Positions 62,231 through 64,000 of a DNA stretch of 64,000 bases are shown here, one piece after another. Source of the stretch: Pipra filicauda (Eukaryota; Chordata; Aves; Passeriformes; Pipridae); NCBI RefSeq assembly GCF_003945595.2, contig NW_024104313.1:992001-1056000 (forward strand). Reading direction: 5' to 3'. How positions within the stretch are numbered: the stretch's first letter is position 1; the number at the start of each line of letters is the position of its first letter. Made by a program: the position numbers and the translations under genes. Below the pieces are notes generated by a model. It made no database searches. It had not been told where the DNA came from and saw only the letters and a program-made list of their open reading frames with translations.

Positions 62231-64000
62231 CTGCAAGAATAACAAGACATGAACATCAACCAGGAATTAAGGTGTTTAGTGAGCACCTAACTTCAAGTTC
62301 TTCACCTGCTCTGCCTTGGCCCCAAGAAAATTATCTATTCTTCTAGGTTTGTTCTGGCTTCTTAGTAGATGCAGGTGCTTCACACACCACATGTGAAGCT
62401 ACTATAGAGACTGTCCTTTTTTATTCTGCTATTAAGGTTTCTTTAAACACAATGTTTATTGTTGCACCACATTTGAGAGACTAGTGCAGTTTTATTCGCA
62501 AGACAGTAAAGGCTTGGGGTACTTTTTTTCAGATGCCTAGGTGAACATGTGGTAAAAGGAGTCCAAAGTCTGTCCCGTGAGAGTCTTGAAATTAACTATC
62601 AACTTCTTGGAAACAAAGAAGGCAGCCAAGTAACCCCTGGGCTTCCCCAAGGGCCTCTGGACAGAGGTTTTGCCCAATTTCAAGTGAAAGCTGGTAAGAG
62701 TTCATCTTCATGGCTCACCTGTGAAAGTTTTCAACATCCTCCACAGTCTCAGGCAAAACTCTTCCTTTAGTTTCAGGCAAAAGCAACACCAATCCACCCG
62801 CAATCAAACCAAGAACAGCTTTCAAATCAAACAAGATACAAAGAGCTTGTAAGCATATACCAACTACAGCCTGACAGAAAGGACTTGTCAATGGCATTTT
62901 CTTATCTTCTTCATACAAGATGTGCACCTCAAGCCTCTATATGCAAAACTGCCATGCCACCTCTGGAGTACGTGGCAGCCGTATAGAGACAGCAAAAATA
63001 CAAGTTCTCTTGTGAGTTATGCACCAAACTAGGACACTTCAGACTGGACAGACAAACCTTCTGTCTTTAGAGGAAGGATTTATAGTGGAAAGAACCCTTT
63101 CCATTGCAGGAGTATGCCAGAAAACATATTCTATTTCTATGCTATTCACATAAGATTAGAAAATACATACAGAACATATTATATCCTAAACAATGTGATT
63201 AACTTCTCCACTGATAATTTCTTTTACCCAGTTTGTACATATTTGGCATATATATTTTAAATCTACTAAGCACCTTCTAGGTGCCCTGTTAAAAACTGCA
63301 TATTTTTATTCAATACATTTTTCCATAAACAATGTGCTGATCTAAAGACTCAGAAAAGTGTTGCAGACCCTGAACTGAGAGTTCAGGTCACTAGTCTGCA
63401 AGGACTTATCTTGCATTTATTTACCAGCCTCTTTCCAAATAGCTGGACAATAGCGAGTTAACAGACTGTAGGAATAGGTGAAGCATAACAGCCATACTTG
63501 TATTCCATTGAATAGGCAATTCCTTAGTTATGTGAAATTCTAGAGTTTGACTCCTGGACTGAGACTATATCTCACAGAAGTGCAGTAATTCATCAGCTTT
63601 GAATCCATCAAATATTAATCTCAATTTTTTTCTCAGGTCTTTGCCACCTGTCGAACCTGTATTCACCTCTGACTTCCTTTAAAATGCAAGGAGAAATAAT
63701 AAGGGCAAAGGAGATATGAATGCATAAACAAGCTCCAGGTTGTCATAAACTGAAAGCTATGGTTTTACAGACAGCAAGGAGCTTCTGCTGAACTTACAGC
63801 AGCTGACTCAGTGGCTTTTCCCTCCTTTTAAACTCGGGTCCCACTGCTGCACCCTGGGAGAGGCCAGCAAGGAGGTAAGGTGGCACTTACTGAAGACAAT
63901 CAGTGGCAGATCATGCCAGACTTCCACCAGTCTGTAGACAATGAATGGGACGATGACTCCACCAACATCACACAAGGAGGAGCAAACCATCACCCCGAGA
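62170..64000 (-). CDS. SLC22A1: SLC22A1-like organic cation transporter, C-terminal three exons (partial)
   Basis: The last three coding exons of an intact OCT-family gene, entering from the right edge: exon 9 (63891 to the edge), exon 10 (62719-62818) and exon 11 (62170-62230). They encode TM11 with CSSLCDVGG (Asp at the cation-binding position), [16 protein letters not shown]12, [18 protein letters not shown] and a short basic tail ending [13 protein letters not shown]. Exon phases match and all visible splice sites are GT-AG. The tail (IYLHV) and CSSLCD resemble OCT1/OCT2 rather than OCT3. Assignment to SLC22A1 rests mainly on position and strand relative to SLC22A3 and the middle pseudogene. 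It could equally be labelled SLC22A2 in some annotations; the upstream exons lie outside the window. Confidence 0.85.
62719..62818 (-). CDS. SLC22A1: SLC22A1-like exon 10
   Basis: 100 nt, identical in size to SLC22A3 exon 10, encoding [18 protein letters not shown] and [11 protein letters not shown]. Acceptor TTGAAAG is somewhat weak in pyrimidines; donor AG|GTGAGC is good. The codon across the exon 9/10 junction is ACT (Thr), where human OCT1 and OCT2 have Ala and Gly. Confidence 0.92.
63891..64000 (-). CDS. SLC22A1: SLC22A1-like exon 9 (cut by window edge)
   Basis: Reads [20 protein letters not shown] and [10 protein letters not shown], then donor A|GTAAGT. By comparison with SLC22A3 exon 9 (113 nt), only about three nucleotides lie beyond the edge. 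Confidence 0.9.

Noticed and set aside
1..64000. CRISPR arrays, operons, riboswitches, tRNA or rRNA genes, phage or bacterial systems
   Set aside because: The DNA is clearly avian-like nuclear sequence; no spaced direct-repeat array and no RNA gene structure was recognised.

Overview
This window is vertebrate nuclear DNA, almost certainly avian. The evidence is a set of short CR1 LINE 3' ends carrying the typical ATTCTATG-type terminal repeats, multi-exon genes with GT-AG introns, and an SLC22A organic cation transporter cluster. No bacterial or phage genes are present. The species cannot be named from the sequence alone. Protein comparisons were made against recalled mammalian OCT sequences, not by database search.

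Layout, left to right. (1) 1-4407: region downstream of SLC22A3, possibly including its 3' UTR; no other gene seen. (2) 4408-29036, minus strand: a complete, intact SLC22A3 (OCT3) gene. Eleven coding exons with GT-AG borders and matching phases give a 549-residue protein. A CpG-rich patch just upstream (about 29060-29220) is the likely promoter/5' UTR. (3) About 29.2-49.3 kb: a 20 kb gene-poor stretch with CR1 fragments, a CA/TG microsatellite and low-complexity tracts. (4) 49371-58148, plus strand: an SLC22A2-like (OCT2/OCT1-type) gene that is clearly a unitary pseudogene. Exons 1-7 and 11 are recognisable. Exon 1 has a 17-nt net deletion, exon 3 a moved acceptor and a TGA, exon 4 a 1-nt deletion and a TAG, and exons 8-10 are missing, with repeats and an LTR-like segment in their place. 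(5) 58149-62169: intergenic, with an AATAAA plus oligo-A tract near 62.02-62.06 kb. (6) 62170-64000, minus strand: the last three coding exons (9-11) of a third, apparently intact SLC22A gene (SLC22A1-like by order and strand), running off the right edge.

The order and strands (SLC22A3 minus, SLC22A2-like plus, SLC22A1-like minus) are the mirror image of the mammalian SLC22A1(+)-SLC22A2(-)-SLC22A3(+) cluster, which supports the gene assignments. All three encode or once encoded 12-helix major facilitator polyspecific organic cation/monoamine transporters of the plasma membrane. In this genome the middle member has been lost at its ancestral position while its neighbours persist.

I found no undescribed biological system. 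The most interesting items are the decayed middle transporter with its loss of exons 8-10 beside an LTR-like segment, and a CR1 copy whose abutting inverted halves look like a twin-priming (5' inversion) insertion.
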